Origin: Microvirga sp. KLBC 81 | GTDB lineage: Bacteria > Pseudomonadota > Alphaproteobacteria > Rhizobiales > Beijerinckiaceae | Length of the DNA stretch: 59,926 bases | Direction: 5' to 3' | NCBI RefSeq assembly: GCF_003075415.1 | Contig: NZ_QDAH01000036.1 | Span: 1 to 59,926 of the forward strand | Shown here: positions 18,862 to 28,304 of the stretch, one piece after another | How positions within the stretch are numbered: position 1 is the first letter of the stretch | Layout: the number at the start of each line of letters is the position of its first letter | Notes under the pieces: generated by a model | Database searches by the model: none | The model's input: only the letters and a program-made list of their open reading frames with translations | Told to the model about the DNA's origin: nothing | Position numbers and translations under genes: made by a program

Positions 18862-19602
18862 ATGGCTAGAGGCGGAGCCAAGGCGCCGATCCTCATCGTC
18901 CTTCATCAGGAACATTCGACACCGGGCCGCGTCGGACGGCTGCTCGCGGAGCGCGGCCATCGGCTCGATATCCGCCGTCCCCGCTTTGGGGATCCGTTGC
19001 CTGAGACGCTGAGCGAACATGCGGGCGCCGTGATCTTCGGCGGCCCCATGAGCGCCAATGATCCGGACGATTTCATCAAGACCGAGATCGGCTGGATCGG
19101 CATTCCCTTGAAGGAGAACAAGCCTTTCCTAGGCCTCTGCCTCGGCGCCCAGATGCTCGCAAGTCACTTGGGCGCCGGCGTGTGGCAGCACCCGGAAGGA
19201 CGCGCCGAGATCGGCTATTATCCTCTGGTGCCGACGAAAGCCGGAGAACGCCTGAGCGAGGTCTGGGGCGTTCCCTGGCCGAGCCATGTCTATCACTGGC
19301 ATCGCGAGGGCTTCGATTGCCCCTCGGGTGCGGAGACGCTGGCCACCGGCGACGATTTTCCGACACAGGCCATCCAGGTCGGCGAGAAGGCTTTCGGCCT
19401 GCAGTTCCATCCGGAAGTCACGCACGCCATGATCTGCCGCTGGACCGTGGTGGCCGAGGAGCGGTTGTCCACGCCCGGCGCACAGGATCGCGTCCGCCAG
19501 CTCGACGGGCGCTTCCAGTACGATCCGCATGTCTCGCGCTGGATCGACCGTTTCCTCGATCACTGGCTCGATGAGCCGCATGCGGCGAATGCCGGATGTT
19601 AA
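18862..19602 (+). CDS. Class I glutamine amidotransferase-like protein
   Basis: A 246-aa stand-alone amidotransferase domain. The nucleophile elbow is LGLCLGAQML, the FGGPMS oxyanion region is present, and the catalytic His-Glu lies in QFHPEV. It resembles GMP-synthase-type glutaminases and gamma-glutamyl-like hydrolases encoded without a synthetase partner, so the acceptor is unknown. ATG 18862 follows GGAG at good distance; ATG 18844 is also possible. The stop overlaps the convergent ScfR-type gene by 4 bases. Confidence 0.85.
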   Translation: MARGGAKAPILIVLHQEHSTPGRVGRLLAERGHRLDIRRPRFGDPLPETLSEHAGAVIFGGPMSANDPDDFIKTEIGWIGIPLKENKPFLGLCLGAQMLASHLGAGVWQHPEGRAEIGYYPLVPTKAGERLSEVWGVPWPSHVYHWHREGFDCPSGAETLATGDDFPTQAIQVGEKAFGLQFHPEVTHAMICRWTVVAEERLSTPGAQDRVRQLDGRFQYDPHVSRWIDRFLDHWLDEPHAANAGC

Positions 19603-21032
19603 GTCGCGTCGAACTCGAACGGCGAAACCCCGCGCCTCATCTCGTCCACGATCAGCGCGTGCATCATTGGCGGCGCCGCGCGCTGTGGGCAGGCAACGCG
19701 CTCGCAAAGGCGGCAATTGATGCCGATGGGCGTGGCGTCTGCGGAGGACAGATCGAGGCCGCGCGCATAGACGAGGCGATGGGCGTATTTCAGCTCGCAG
19801 CCCAGACCCACCACGAATTGCGGATCGGGCATCCCCCAGGGATTGAAGGCGCGCTTGACCGAACGGGCCATGGAGAACCAGCGTGAGCCGTCGGGCAATT
19901 CGATGATCTGGGTCACCACCTGCCCCGGCGTTCTGAAAGTCGAATGCAGGTTCCAGAGCGGACAGGTGCCGCCGAATTGCGAGAACGGGAAGCGTCCGGA
20001 CGAGAAGCGCTTCGACACGTTGCCCGCCGCATCCACACGCACGAGGAAGAAGGGAATGCCGCGTGCGCCGGGGCGTGCCAGCGTGGTGAGGCGGTGCGCC
20101 ACCTGCTCGAAACTCGCCCCGAAGCGCGCACCCAGCACTTCCACGTCGTAGCCCAAGGCTTCCGCCGCCGTATGGAACTTGCCATAGGGCATCATGAGCG
20201 CGCCGGCGAAGTAATTGCCGAAGGACACGCGCAGCAGCCGCCGCGCCGGGCCATCGGTCGGCTCGAGTTTCGCGGCGAGTGCATCGATTGTCGTGCGCAT
20301 CTCGGCGAAGGCGAGCTGGTAGGCGGCCTGGAAGGTGCGGCCAGACGGATCGACCAGTTCCGAAATCAGGAGCTGGCGGCGGTGATGATCGTAGCGCCGC
20401 AAATTGTCCGACATCACGTCGATGGGCATGACGCGCACGCGAATGCCGTGCTTCGAGCGCAGGCGTTCCGCAATGGCGAAGAAGGGCTCGTGTCCGGTGA
20501 CGGCAAGATCGGAAGCAAGCGACTCGGCGGCCTCGTCCAATTCCGGAAAATGGTTCTTCGCCTCGTGGATCAGCTCGCGCACCCGGTCCACCGGGTTGAT
20601 CTGCGGCGCATCCTCGGCGCGATCCCGGTCGTTCAGGTTGGGCGTCACCACCTCGCGCGCCCCGCGCATGGCCTGATAGGCGCGGTAGAGACGGTTGACC
20701 GCATCCACGAGGGTAGGGGCGCTCTCGATGGTCTCGCGCAACTCGATGCGGGAGACCGGAGCGCTGCGGAAGAGCGGGTCGGCGAAGATCTCCTCCAGCT
20801 CCGAGACCGTACGCTCGTGATCGTCATTGGCGAATTCGCGCGGGTCCAGGGAATAGGCGTGGGCGAGGCGGATCAGCACCTGGGCCGTGATGGGGCGCTG
20901 GTTGCGCTCCATGAGGTTCAAATAACTCGGCGAGAGCCCGAGCTCTTCGGCCATGCGAGCCTGGCTCAGGTTGAGGTCCCGCCGCAGGCGCTTGAGGCGC
21001 GGGCCGACGAAGAGTTTTCTGCTCTCATCCAT
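19599..21032 (-). CDS. ScfR/RamB-type transcriptional regulator (XRE HTH + short-chain fatty acid domain)
   Basis: This 477-aa protein has an XRE-type helix-turn-helix at about 10-67 (LRRDLNLSQARMAEELGLS), then an IrrE/ImmA-like region and a C-terminal domain ending in a cysteine cluster (GINCRLCERVACPQRAAPP). This is the architecture of RamB/PrpR/ScfR regulators that sense acyl-CoAs and control acetate, propionate and glyoxylate-cycle genes. The HExxH protease motif is not seen, so the middle domain is probably a ligand-binding remnant. Its promoter has TTTACAAG motifs also found before aceA, suggesting autoregulation and control of isocitrate lyase. Confidence 0.88.
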   Translation of the reverse strand: MDESRKLFVGPRLKRLRRDLNLSQARMAEELGLSPSYLNLMERNQRPITAQVLIRLAHAYSLDPREFANDDHERTVSELEEIFADPLFRSAPVSRIELRETIESAPTLVDAVNRLYRAYQAMRGAREVVTPNLNDRDRAEDAPQINPVDRVRELIHEAKNHFPELDEAAESLASDLAVTGHEPFFAIAERLRSKHGIRVRVMPIDVMSDNLRRYDHHRRQLLISELVDPSGRTFQAAYQLAFAEMRTTIDALAAKLEPTDGPARRLLRVSFGNYFAGALMMPYGKFHTAAEALGYDVEVLGARFGASFEQVAHRLTTLARPGARGIPFFLVRVDAAGNVSKRFSSGRFPFSQFGGTCPLWNLHSTFRTPGQVVTQIIELPDGSRWFSMARSVKRAFNPWGMPDPQFVVGLGCELKYAHRLVYARGLDLSSADATPIGINCRLCERVACPQRAAPPMMHALIVDEMRRGVSPFEFDAT

Positions 21033-21033
21033 T

Positions 21034-21084
21034 AGTAAATCTTTTTACAAGTTTACTCACCAATCTCTGTCGGCGATTTACAAG
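21034..21084. promoter_or_regulatory. Candidate ScfR operator: TTTACAAG repeats and AGTAAA/TTTACT palindrome
   Basis: Directly before the ScfR start lie an inverted repeat AGTAAA-N12-TTTACT (21034-21057) and two direct copies of TTTACAAG at 21044-21051 and 21077-21084. The copies are 33 bases apart, about three helical turns. The position suggests negative autoregulation. Assigning the regulator to this site is inference from the shared motif at aceA. Confidence 0.45.
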
Positions 21085-21199
21085 GTCACTTTTCTTTCGA
21101 AATCAGCCATTGAAACAAAGACATCTTCGAGGATTATACCCTTCAGACATCACGCCGACGCACAGAGTTTGTGTCTCAGGCGGTCCTTTTGTCAACAGA

Positions 21200-21211
21200 T
21201 GTAAACTTTAC
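21200..21211. promoter_or_regulatory. TGTAAACTTTAC motif upstream of the DUF4170 gene
   Basis: TGTAAACTTTAC contains a TGTAAA half-site and its near mirror. It lies 40 bases upstream of the DUF4170 start in the region divergent from the ScfR gene. It may be a further site for the same regulator or simply part of the promoter. Confidence 0.3.
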
Positions 21212-21251
21212 GACGAGGGCTTTCCCCCTCGAGTCACAACGGAGAACGACC

Positions 21252-21461
21252 ATGCAAAAGTCTCGTTTCTGGGTGGTTGGCGGTGAGTACACCTCCTGCG
21301 AATGCGAAAGCCTGATCCAGGGGACCGAGCGCGTCGTCGGTCCCTTCGAGAGCCGCACCGAGGCCGAGCGCATCTGGCGCACCCTCTCCGAGGATCACCG
21401 TCCGCAGGCGCAGGTGCGCTTCACCATCGCCCAGGAGCCTCCGTCGGCTCTGAGCGCTTAA
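21252..21461 (+). CDS. DUF4170 family small protein
   Basis: A 69-aa soluble protein starting MQKSRFWVVGGEYTS. It holds FESRTEAERIWRTLSE in the middle, which matches the short DUF4170 family of Hyphomicrobiales. No biochemical role is known. The start follows GGAGAA; a longer frame from 21171 has no ribosome site and unlikely sequence. It is divergent from the ScfR gene. Confidence 0.85.
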   Translation: MQKSRFWVVGGEYTSCECESLIQGTERVVGPFESRTEAERIWRTLSEDHRPQAQVRFTIAQEPPSALSA

Positions 21462-21489
21462 ACGCCGGCAGGTCCGTCCCTCTTCACGT

Positions 21490-21531
21490 CATCCACTGCC
21501 GGCTCTGACCGGTGGTGGATGCTGTCGTTTT
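21490..21531 (+). terminator. Hairpin terminator after the DUF4170 gene
   Basis: CATCCAC (21490-21496) pairs with GTGGATG (about 21515-21521), with an inner CCGG/CCGG stem. CTGTCGTTTT follows. It separates the DUF4170 gene from the osmoprotectant operon. Confidence 0.7.
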
Positions 21532-21643
21532 GACACGAAGTTTTGAGCCAGAAGGCCGGGACTCACGATGCGCCCTCTGCTTAAATGCCAAGCGTGACCT
21601 AGAAATAGCCTAGTGCTCGTCTGATCACGCTGAGGGGACCAAT

Positions 21644-22558
21644 ATGAAACCCGTTCTGAATGCCTTTGTTGCTGCTTTGGGCCTAGGCCTTGTGGCCTTG
21701 AGCCCTGCCAAAGCCGATGTTGTCGTCTCGTCGAAGATCGACACGGAAGGATCGGTTCTCGGCAACATGATCCTGCTGAGCCTCGAGGCCAACGGCATCA
21801 AGACGCAGGATCGCATCCAACTCGGCGCGACGCCGGTGGTGCGCAAGGCGATCACGGCAGGCGAGATCGATATCTATCCGGAATATACCGGCAATGCAGG
21901 CTTCTTCTTCAACAAGGCGGACGACCCGCTTTGGAAGGATGCGGCCAAGGGTTTCGAGACTGCCAAGAAGCTGGATTATGAGGCCAACAAGATCGTCTGG
22001 CTCGATCCCGCGCCCGCCAACAATACCTGGGCCATCGCATTGCGCAGGAATGTGACGGAAGGCAACAAGCTCAAGACCCTCTCCGATTTCGGCAGATGGG
22101 TGTCCGGCGGCGGCCAGGTGAAGCTCGCGGCCTCCGCCGAATTCGTGAATTCGGAAGCGGCTTTGCCGTCCTTCCAGAAGACCTATGGCTTCACGATGAA
22201 GCCCGAGCAGCTTATCGTGCTCTCGGGAGGCGATACGGCGGCGACCATCAAGGCGGCGGCCGAGCAGACCAATGGCGCCAATGCCGCCATGGTCTATGGC
22301 ACCGATGGCGGCATCGCACCGTCCGGCCTCGTGGTGCTGGAGGACGACAAGGGCGTGCAGCCCGTCTATGCGCCGGCGCCCATTATTCGTGAAGTCGTGC
22401 TGAAGGAGAACCCGAAGATTGCGGACATCCTCAAGCCCATTTTCGCCTCGCTCGATCTGACGACCCTCCAGAAGCTGAACGCCCGCGTGCAGGTGGGTGG
22501 CGAAGCGGCGAAAGCGGTTGCGGCCGACTATCTGAAATCCAAGGGCTTCATCAAGTAA
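21644..22558 (+). CDS. osmF: Osmoprotectant ABC transporter, periplasmic binding protein (OsmF/YehZ type)
   Basis: This 304-aa protein has a signal peptide (MKPVLNAFVAALGLGLVAL, cleavage near AKA) and an OpuAC-type binding domain. Visible are SSKIDTEGSVLGNMI, the helix with GEIDIYPEYTGNAG and VVLEDDKGVQPVYAP near the C-terminus. It should capture glycine betaine or related quaternary amines for the YehYXW permease encoded next. The ATG follows GAGGGG. It is the first gene of the run that continues into the phytochrome genes. Confidence 0.9.
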   Translation: MKPVLNAFVAALGLGLVALSPAKADVVVSSKIDTEGSVLGNMILLSLEANGIKTQDRIQLGATPVVRKAITAGEIDIYPEYTGNAGFFFNKADDPLWKDAAKGFETAKKLDYEANKIVWLDPAPANNTWAIALRRNVTEGNKLKTLSDFGRWVSGGGQVKLAASAEFVNSEAALPSFQKTYGFTMKPEQLIVLSGGDTAATIKAAAEQTNGANAAMVYGTDGGIAPSGLVVLEDDKGVQPVYAPAPIIREVVLKENPKIADILKPIFASLDLTTLQKLNARVQVGGEAAKAVAADYLKSKGFIK

Positions 22559-22590
22559 GCGTCTGACGTGTCGCGCAAAGCGAAAACAGG

Positions 22591-23820
22591 GTGGCCAAGA
22601 AAAGACCAAGGTTCAACGTGAGTTCCGTGACATCCCGGACGAGCGCGCTCGGCATGATTCCGCCACGCCCCGCGTTCTCCCTCGACCGGCTCGGGAGCGT
22701 GATCGCCATCCTCATTGGCATCGCGCTCTTTTCCGCTCCCTTTGCCACCTATCGCGCCACCCGCATCGCATCCGGTGAAGCACGCCTGCTGATCGAGGCG
22801 CTGCCGATCACCATGGGCGCGGTCGTGGTGGCGGTGGCGCTCGGCGTTGCCGTTGGGAGCGTGCTGGTGCGCGATCCGCTCGGACGATTGGGATCGGCCG
22901 TGATCGGTCTTGCCATTCTGCTCCCGTCTCTGGGCCTTTCCGCCGGTTTCCTGACGCCGGCCGACAACAGCTTCGCCCGCGTTTCGCCGTCGCTTGGCTT
23001 CTGGCTCCTGGCCTTGTCGTTCTCGCTGCTGGCCATCGATGCCTTGGCGCGCATGAGGCTGGGACCTTACGGCCGATTGATCGCTCTGGCTGTCGGAGCA
23101 GGCGCTCTGGCGCTTCTGCTCGTTTCAGGGATCTGGAACGATCTCTCGATCCTCAAGGAATATCACACCCGCGCGGACAGCTTCTGGCGCGAGGCGCGCC
23201 AGCACCTTCTGCTTGCCTTCGGCTCCATGGCGGCAGCCTGTCTCGTGGGCATTCCGCTCGGCATTGCCGGCCATCGCACGAGAACGCTGCGAGTGGCCGT
23301 GCTGCAGGGCCTGAGCATCGTGCAGACGATACCGAGCATCGCCTTGTTCGGCCTTCTCATGGCCCCGCTCGGCGCGATCGCTGCCAGCGTGCCCTTGGCC
23401 GCCGCGTTAGGCATCCGAGGCATCGGGGCCACACCGGCTTTCATCGCCCTCTTTCTCTATGCGCTCCTTCCCATCGTCGCCAACACGATTGCCGGCTTGA
23501 ACCAGGTGCCTGCGGCCGTCGTCGATGCGGCGCGCGGCATGGGCATGTCGGCGCGCCAGCGTCTGATGCAGATCGAGATGCCGCTTGCTCTTCCGGTGAT
23601 CCTTGCGGGCATCCGCATCGTGCTCGTCCAAAATCTCGGACTTGCCACGGTGGCGGCGCTCATCGGCGGAGGGGGCTTCGGCGCCTTCGTCTTCCAGGGG
23701 ATCGGTCAGACGGCCATCGATCTCGTGCTCCTGGGTGCGATTCCCACGGTCGGCCTGTCCTTTGCGGCATCCATCATCCTCGATGCGCTGGTCGATATCG
23801 CCAAAGGGGCGCTCGCATGA
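22591..23820 (+). CDS. yehY: Osmoprotectant ABC transporter permease (YehY type)
   Basis: A 409-aa inner-membrane protein with many spans and a C-terminal BPD permease domain. The EAA-like loop is VDAARGMGMSARQRL, followed by IEMPLALPVILAGIR. The extra N-terminal spans and length near 400 fit YehY rather than the shorter YehW. The start taken is GTG 22591, with ATG 22654 as an alternative. Its last codons overlap the ATP-binding gene by 4 bases (ATGA). Confidence 0.9.
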   Translation: MAKKRPRFNVSSVTSRTSALGMIPPRPAFSLDRLGSVIAILIGIALFSAPFATYRATRIASGEARLLIEALPITMGAVVVAVALGVAVGSVLVRDPLGRLGSAVIGLAILLPSLGLSAGFLTPADNSFARVSPSLGFWLLALSFSLLAIDALARMRLGPYGRLIALAVGAGALALLLVSGIWNDLSILKEYHTRADSFWREARQHLLLAFGSMAAACLVGIPLGIAGHRTRTLRVAVLQGLSIVQTIPSIALFGLLMAPLGAIAASVPLAAALGIRGIGATPAFIALFLYALLPIVANTIAGLNQVPAAVVDAARGMGMSARQRLMQIEMPLALPVILAGIRIVLVQNLGLATVAALIGGGGFGAFVFQGIGQTAIDLVLLGAIPTVGLSFAASIILDALVDIAKGALA

Positions 23821-24755
23821 TCGAGATCGACCGTCTCACCAAGCGCTATGGCGCGACCACCGTGGTCGACAACGTGTCCTTCCAAGTGGAGGAGGGCACG
23901 ATCACCGTGGTCGTGGGCACTTCCGGCGCGGGCAAGTCGACCTTGCTGCGCATGATCAACCGTCTGGTGGAGCCGAGCGCGGGACGGGTTCTCATCGATG
24001 GGGATGATACGCGCTCGATCCCGGAAGATGAGCTGAGACATCGCATCGGCTATGTCATTCAGGGCTATGGGTTGTTCCCCCATCGGACGGTCGCTGCCAA
24101 CATCGCTACCGTACCGCGCCTGCTCGGATGGGATCGCAAAAAGATCGCGCAACGCGTCGAGGAATTGCTCGATCTGTTCCAGCTCGATCCGGCGGAGTTC
24201 GCCCAAAAATTTCCGAATGAACTATCCGGCGGGCAGCAGCAGCGTGTCGGTGTGGCGCGTGCGCTGGCGGCACGGCCTGCGCTTCTTTTGATGGATGAGC
24301 CGTTCGGCGCGCTCGATGCGGTGATCCGCTCCAAGGCTCAGGATGATCTTCTCGCCATTCAACGTCGCTTGGGAACCACCATCGTTCTCGTCACCCATGA
24401 CATGAACGAGGCGTTCCATCTCGGCGATCGCATCGCCGTCATGGACCAGGCGCGGCTCTTGCAGCATGCGACGCCCGCCGAGTTGCTGATGCGCCCGGCC
24501 GATGACTTTGTCGAGCGACTTGTCGGAACAGCGGAACGACCCTTCCGGCTTTTGACCCTCACCAAGGTGCAGGACGCTCTCGAACCGGGCAGCGCCGAGG
24601 GCGAGCCGATTGCGGCTTCCGAGAGCCTTCACGATGCGCTGTCGCGTCTCATGTGGCTAGGGCGAAAAGCCCTGCCGGTGGCGGATGCCTCGGGGGCGAT
24701 CATCGGCAAGGTGAGCGTCGGCGGCATCCTGGAGCATGGGCGACCTCTCCCATGA
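23817..24755 (+). CDS. yehX: Osmoprotectant ABC transporter ATP-binding protein (YehX type)
   Basis: This 312-aa ATPase has Walker A GTSGAGKST (about 38-46), the Q-loop in VIQGYGLFPHRT, signature LSGGQQQR, Walker B LLLMDEPFGALD and the H-loop VTHDMNEAF. A C-terminal CBS-like extension follows, as in YehX/ProV-type subunits that sense ionic strength. It powers uptake through YehY and YehW. ATGA overlaps tie it to both neighbours. Confidence 0.93.
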   Translation: MIEIDRLTKRYGATTVVDNVSFQVEEGTITVVVGTSGAGKSTLLRMINRLVEPSAGRVLIDGDDTRSIPEDELRHRIGYVIQGYGLFPHRTVAANIATVPRLLGWDRKKIAQRVEELLDLFQLDPAEFAQKFPNELSGGQQQRVGVARALAARPALLLMDEPFGALDAVIRSKAQDDLLAIQRRLGTTIVLVTHDMNEAFHLGDRIAVMDQARLLQHATPAELLMRPADDFVERLVGTAERPFRLLTLTKVQDALEPGSAEGEPIAASESLHDALSRLMWLGRKALPVADASGAIIGKVSVGGILEHGRPLP

Positions 24756-25504
24756 ATCTGGCCTCGCTTCTCCGGTTGACGGCTCTGATCCTGCTCGTGG
24801 TCTTCATCGCGATGCCGCAGGCCTTCGCGTTTCTCTTCGAGCCTTTGACGGCTAATCGCGCGCCCGCCATCTACAATCAGGGAAGCCTGCTCTTTCTGAC
24901 CCTGCAGCATCTGCGGACAGTGGTTCTTGCGACTCTTGCCGGCACGGTTCTTGCCGTCGCGCTTGGCATCTTCGTCACCCGCCCTTCCGGGGCCGAGTTC
25001 CTTCCGCTCTCGCGCAGTCTCGTGAATATCGGGCAGACCTTTCCGCCCATTGCGGTCCTCGCCATTGCGGTGCCGCTCGTAGGCTTCGGCGAGAAGCCGA
25101 CATTCATCGCGTTGTTCCTTTATGGCCTTCTGCCGATTTTCGAGAATACGCTGACGGGCCTGACGCAGGTTTCGCCGCAGACCTTGGAGGCAGCGCGAGG
25201 CATGGGGATGAATGCGCGACAGCGCCTCTTTCAGGTCGAGCTGCCTTTGGCCTTTCCGGTGATCCTTGCCGGCATTCGTCTCTCCGTCATCATCAGCTTG
25301 GGCACCGCCACTATCGGTTCGACCGTTGCCGCGAAGGGACTCGGCGAGGTGATCATCGCAGGATTGCAATCGAACAACATCGCCTTCGTTCTGCAGGGTG
25401 GATTGGTGGTTGCGCTGCTCGCCATTCTGATCCACGACGGGCTAGGCCTTATCGAGCGCTTTGCCGCCAGAAAGCTGGGCCGTTCCTTGGACGAGGTGTC
25501 ATGA
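24752..25504 (+). CDS. yehW: Osmoprotectant ABC transporter permease (YehW type)
   Basis: A 250-aa permease starting MNLASLLRLTALILLVVF at an ATG that overlaps the yehX stop. The EAA loop reads LEAARGMGMNARQRL, followed by VELPLAFPVILAGIR, closely like YehY. An upstream in-frame start at 24653 would lie inside yehX and was rejected. Its own stop overlaps the heme oxygenase start by ATGA, which physically couples the transporter to the light-sensing genes. Confidence 0.92.
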   Translation: MNLASLLRLTALILLVVFIAMPQAFAFLFEPLTANRAPAIYNQGSLLFLTLQHLRTVVLATLAGTVLAVALGIFVTRPSGAEFLPLSRSLVNIGQTFPPIAVLAIAVPLVGFGEKPTFIALFLYGLLPIFENTLTGLTQVSPQTLEAARGMGMNARQRLFQVELPLAFPVILAGIRLSVIISLGTATIGSTVAAKGLGEVIIAGLQSNNIAFVLQGGLVVALLAILIHDGLGLIERFAARKLGRSLDEVS

Positions 25505-26067
25505 CGCTGCTTGAACGGCTGAAAACGGAGACCAGACCCGCTCACGACCGGATCGAGAAGGCGATGGACTTTGAACGCCGTATCGCCACACGCGACGGCT
25601 ACACGAACCTGCTGATCCGCTTCTACGGTTTTCACAGCGCATGGGAGGAAGCGGCCAGCGCCCTCGCGTCTGACAAGGCTTTCTTCGAGAGCCGGTGCAA
25701 GACGAAGCTTCTGGTGAAGGATCTCAAGGCGCTCGGACTGTCCTGCGACGAGATCATCCGGTTGCCGCAATGCGATCCTCTCATGCCTCTGCCGTCGCCT
25801 GCAGCCGTGCTCGGCAGCATGTATGTGGTCGAGGGCTCGACGCTCGGCGGCGCGATCATCGCGCGCGAGGTGGAGCGAACGCTCGGGCTCGATGACAAGA
25901 CGGGTTGTGCCTATTTCAAAAGCTATGGGCGTGAGATCGCCGTCATGTGGAAGCAGTTTGGAGCGAAGCTGTTGGAGGCCTCCTCTCCTGAAGCCGACGG
26001 TGTGATCGTCGAGACCGCCCAGAAAACCTTCGACGTCATGCATGACTGGCTCTGCGAGGCCGCATGA
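25501..26067 (+). CDS. bphO: Biliverdin-producing heme oxygenase
   Basis: This 188-aa protein is a bacterial heme oxygenase. It has proximal His15 in TRPAHDRIE, the distal-helix glycines in YVVEGSTLGG and the usual length. It opens heme to biliverdin IX-alpha, the chromophore of the bacteriophytochrome encoded next. The ATGA overlaps with yehW before it and bphP after it imply translation from one polycistronic message. Confidence 0.94.
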   Translation: MTLLERLKTETRPAHDRIEKAMDFERRIATRDGYTNLLIRFYGFHSAWEEAASALASDKAFFESRCKTKLLVKDLKALGLSCDEIIRLPQCDPLMPLPSPAAVLGSMYVVEGSTLGGAIIAREVERTLGLDDKTGCAYFKSYGREIAVMWKQFGAKLLEASSPEADGVIVETAQKTFDVMHDWLCEAA

Positions 26068-28304
26068 ACAGCCAAGTACCGCAAGAGATTGACTTGACCG
26101 CATGCGAGCGGGAGCCGATCCACATCCCCGGCAGCATTCAGCCGCACGGTGTCCTGTTCGCGATGTCCGGCACAGACCTGACGATCACGCACGCGAGCAC
26201 CAATACGGTGTCGGTCTTCGGGATCGATCCCTTATCAATTCTGGGAAAAACCTTCCGCGAGGCTCTGCCTGAGGTGGCCGCGCGGCTGGAGGGGGATCTG
26301 GCCGAGCCGATGCCACTGGGAACGGCGCGCTATGTCCGTACGATCGTGCTGAAAACGGCCGCGGGCGAAACGGCTTTCGATGCCGTGCTTTCCTGCTCGG
26401 GCGGTCATGTGATCCTCGAGCTGGAGGCGGTGCCTGAAGACAGGATCTCCAGCATCGATGCGCTCTGCCCGACCCTGCGTCGTTTCGTGGAGGAGCTGCA
26501 CGGAGCCTCCACCATCGACAGTCTCTGCCAGCTGGCGGCGGAAGACATCCGCCGCATGACCGGATTCGACCGGGTTCTCATCTATCGCTTCGACGAGCAG
26601 TGGAACGGCACCGTCATTGCCGAAGACCGGAACGAGGCCCTGCCGTCCTATCTCGATTTGCGCTTTCCCGCCTCCGACATCCCGGCCCAGGCGCGGGAGC
26701 TCTACCGCCGCAATCGCCTGCGCATCATTCCCGATGCGAACTACACGCCCGTGCCGATCCAGTCTCACGATCCCACGCCGCTCGATTTGAGCGACTCGGT
26801 GCTGCGCAGCGTTTCGCCCGTCCATCTCGAATACATGCGCAACATGGGCACGCCCGCGTCCATGTCGATCTCGATCCTGCGCGATGGCGCGCTCTGGGGG
26901 CTGATCTCCTGTCACAACAGCGAGCCTCAGCGCGTCTCGCTGCCGGTGCGCAATGCCTGCGACTTCCTCACCCAGATCTTCTCGTTGCAGTTGGAAGCCC
27001 GGGAGAATACGACGCTGGCGGAAAATCGCGTGCGGCTCGGCGCCGTCCAGGCGCGGCTTCTCGCCTACATGGCAGGAGAGAACGTCTTCGTCGACGGGCT
27101 CGTGAACCATCCGGCGGACTTGATGCTGCTCGCAGGTGCGCAGGGCGTTGCCATCGTCACGGACGAGCATTGCTGGCGCCTGGGCGAGGCTCCGGGCGAA
27201 GAAGAAGTCAGGGCGCTCTATGCCTGGCTCTCAGAGCATCATCAGGAGGACGTATTCGCCACCGATCGCTTGGGCGAACTCTTTACGGCAGCTCAGAGCT
27301 ATGCGGGCAAGGCGAGCGGCCTTCTCTCCATCTCCGTCTCGAAAATGCGCTCGAGCTACATTCTCTGGTTCCGGCCCGAAATGATGCAGACGGTCAAGTG
27401 GGGCGGAAATCCCGAGAAGCCCGTTCGGGAAGAGGCCGGCACATTGCGCCTCCACCCCCGGCGTTCCTTCGAAATCTGGAAGGAGACTGTGCGCGGGCGC
27501 TCGCTTCCCTGGGATCAGAGCGAGATCGAAGCGGCGAAGGAGCTGCGCAATGCCATCGTTGGCATCGTGCTGCGTCGCGCGGAGGAATTGGCGGCTTTGG
27601 CCGAAGAGCTTCGCCGCTCCAACAAGGAGCTGGAGGCCTTTTCCTATTCCGTGTCCCACGATCTGCGCGCGCCGTTCCGCCATATCGTCGGTTATTCGGA
27701 ACTCCTGAAGAAGCAGGAGTGGAGCGGCCTGTCCGAGCGCGGCAAGCGTTATATCGATACGATCATCGAGGCGGCCTACACGGCGGGAACGCTCGTCGAC
27801 AATCTGCTGCGCTTCTCGCAGATGGGCCGCACGGCGCTCAAGCCTCGCCCTGTGAATGTGAGGGAGCTTGTGGAGGAGATCCGCCGGAAGCTCGTGGAAC
27901 ATGCGGGGGACCGCCGGATCGAATGGATCGTTGGTGACCTCCCGACCATCGTGGCGGATCCGGTGCTGATCCGTCTCGTTTTCGAGAATCTTTTGGATAA
28001 CGCCGTCAAATATTCTCGGAAAAGGGATACATCCCGCATCGAAGTGGGTTCCTATAGGGATGGCGGGGATATCGTCTTTTTCGTGCGGGACAACGGCGTC
28101 GGCTTCGATATGAAGTACGTCGACAAGCTGTTCGGCGTTTTCCAGCGACTGCACCGGATCGAGGACTTCGAGGGAACCGGGATCGGGTTGGCCAATGTTC
28201 GCCGTATTGTCGAGCGACATGGGGGCCGCAGCTGGGCCGAGGCTCAGCCGAATAGGGGCGCAACCTTCTTTATTGCCCTGCCCGAGAATGAAGGAGCGGC
28301 ATGA
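26064..28304 (+). CDS. bphP: Bacteriophytochrome histidine kinase
   Basis: A 746-aa red/far-red light sensor. PAS, GAF and PHY domains fill residues 1 to about 505. Cys14 (TACEREPIH) is the biliverdin-binding cysteine of BphPs, the GAF has PASDIP (202-207) and His254 (SPVHLEYMRN), and the PHY tongue region includes WFRPE. HisKA has His532 (SVSHDLRAPF), and HATPase_c has the N-box LLDNAVKYS. The kinase should phosphorylate the receiver protein encoded directly after it. All key residues are intact. Confidence 0.96.
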   Translation: MNSQVPQEIDLTACEREPIHIPGSIQPHGVLFAMSGTDLTITHASTNTVSVFGIDPLSILGKTFREALPEVAARLEGDLAEPMPLGTARYVRTIVLKTAAGETAFDAVLSCSGGHVILELEAVPEDRISSIDALCPTLRRFVEELHGASTIDSLCQLAAEDIRRMTGFDRVLIYRFDEQWNGTVIAEDRNEALPSYLDLRFPASDIPAQARELYRRNRLRIIPDANYTPVPIQSHDPTPLDLSDSVLRSVSPVHLEYMRNMGTPASMSISILRDGALWGLISCHNSEPQRVSLPVRNACDFLTQIFSLQLEARENTTLAENRVRLGAVQARLLAYMAGENVFVDGLVNHPADLMLLAGAQGVAIVTDEHCWRLGEAPGEEEVRALYAWLSEHHQEDVFATDRLGELFTAAQSYAGKASGLLSISVSKMRSSYILWFRPEMMQTVKWGGNPEKPVREEAGTLRLHPRRSFEIWKETVRGRSLPWDQSEIEAAKELRNAIVGIVLRRAEELAALAEELRRSNKELEAFSYSVSHDLRAPFRHIVGYSELLKKQEWSGLSERGKRYIDTIIEAAYTAGTLVDNLLRFSQMGRTALKPRPVNVRELVEEIRRKLVEHAGDRRIEWIVGDLPTIVADPVLIRLVFENLLDNAVKYSRKRDTSRIEVGSYRDGGDIVFFVRDNGVGFDMKYVDKLFGVFQRLHRIEDFEGTGIGLANVRRIVERHGGRSWAEAQPNRGATFFIALPENEGAA

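Noticed and set aside
18786..18869. 27-codon frame overlapping the amidotransferase start
   Set aside because: It could be a leader peptide, but no attenuator structure or conserved residue run supports it.
19944..21035. 363-codon plus-strand open frame
   Set aside because: It is antisense to the ScfR-type regulator and shows no motif.
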